Of a stretch of DNA of 6,299 nucleotides, positions 6,221 through 6,299 are shown piece after piece (position 1 is the stretch's first letter; each line of letters begins with the position of its first letter). The translations under genes and the position numbers were made by a program. Below the pieces are notes generated by a model, which made no database searches, was not told the DNA's origin, and was given only the letters and a program-made list of their open reading frames with translations. Source of the DNA: Desulfobulbus sp. (lineage in GTDB: Bacteria > Desulfobacterota > Desulfobulbia > Desulfobulbales > Desulfobulbaceae); contig JAUVLX010000215.1 of NCBI GenBank assembly GCA_030600525.1, forward strand, positions 1 to 6,299, given 5' to 3'.

Positions 6221-6299
6221 TCACTTAGGTCGCTTAGCTCCATACTTAGACCGACCCTGACGACGATCACTAACACCAAGGGTGTCCAAGGTACCACGG
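6221..6299 (-). CDS. rpsL: 30S ribosomal protein S12, C-terminal end (cut by window edge)
   Basis: Only the last 25 complete codons plus one base are inside the window. They read RGTLDTLGVSDRRQGRSKYG followed by AKRPK and TGA. This is the invariant C-terminus of bacterial S12, the decoding-centre protein. This end is too short for the main ORF listing but is unambiguous. It is in the expected position, 29 nt before rpsG, and marks the upstream part of the str operon. The streptomycin-related sites of S12 lie outside the window. Confidence 0.93.
   Translation of the reverse strand, partial: RGTLDTLGVSDRRQGRSKYGAKRPK

Larger units (their letters stand above)
1..6299 (-). other. Fused str–S10 operon segment
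   Basis: Nine genes share one strand in the order rpsL, rpsG, fusA, tuf, rpsJ, rplC, rplD, rplW, rplB. The gaps are 29, 118, 30, 10, 73, 30, -4 and 53 nt. I see no intrinsic terminator anywhere between them. The spacing supports a single long transcript, possibly reinforced by an internal promoter ahead of fusA. Both ends of the operon lie outside the window. Confidence 0.85.

Noticed and set aside
1..6299. A novel mobile, defence or biosynthetic system
   Set aside because: All coding capacity is taken by core translation genes in their standard order. No foreign genes, direct repeats or composition breaks were seen.

Overview
The window is a stretch of the bacterial str–S10 ribosomal superoperon. 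All genes are on the minus strand, so transcription runs from high to low coordinates. In that order they are rpsL (3' end only), rpsG, fusA, tuf, rpsJ, rplC, rplD, rplW and rplB (5' end only). Every gene is identifiable from its protein motifs, and no gene appears broken. I see no mobile element, tRNA, CRISPR array or novel accessory system.

Layout: rpsL and rpsG lie 29 nt apart. A 118-nt gap separates rpsG from fusA, the largest in the window. It holds a perfect TTGACA hexamer with a weak -10 candidate, plus a small AT-rich dyad, just ahead of a GTG-started fusA. fusA and tuf are 30 nt apart, and tuf and rpsJ only 10 nt, so the str and S10 gene sets are fused with no room for a separate S10 leader. 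The S10 genes follow closely: a 73-nt gap after rpsJ, 30 nt after rplC, a 4-nt ATGA overlap between rplD and rplW, then 53 nt before rplB. No convincing intrinsic terminator was seen.

The products form one functional module. S12, S7 and S10 belong to the small subunit (decoding centre and head). L3, L4, L23 and L2 belong to the large subunit (peptidyl-transferase surroundings and exit tunnel). EF-Tu delivers aminoacyl-tRNA and EF-G drives translocation. Co-transcription matches supply of ribosomal proteins with the two main elongation factors.

Organism: a bacterium of moderate, slightly AT-leaning composition. The fused str–S10 arrangement, the EF-Tu G1 box GHIDHGKT and the overall look of EF-Tu and L3 suggest Desulfobacterota (Desulfobulbales-like). 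This is a judgement from remembered sequences, not a search. Cysteine-rich ribosomal protein L4 would fit an anaerobe. The most interesting protein-level feature is the domain IV of EF-G: the histidine usual at its tip is an aspartate, and the neighbouring loops and a domain V motif also depart from the common consensus.
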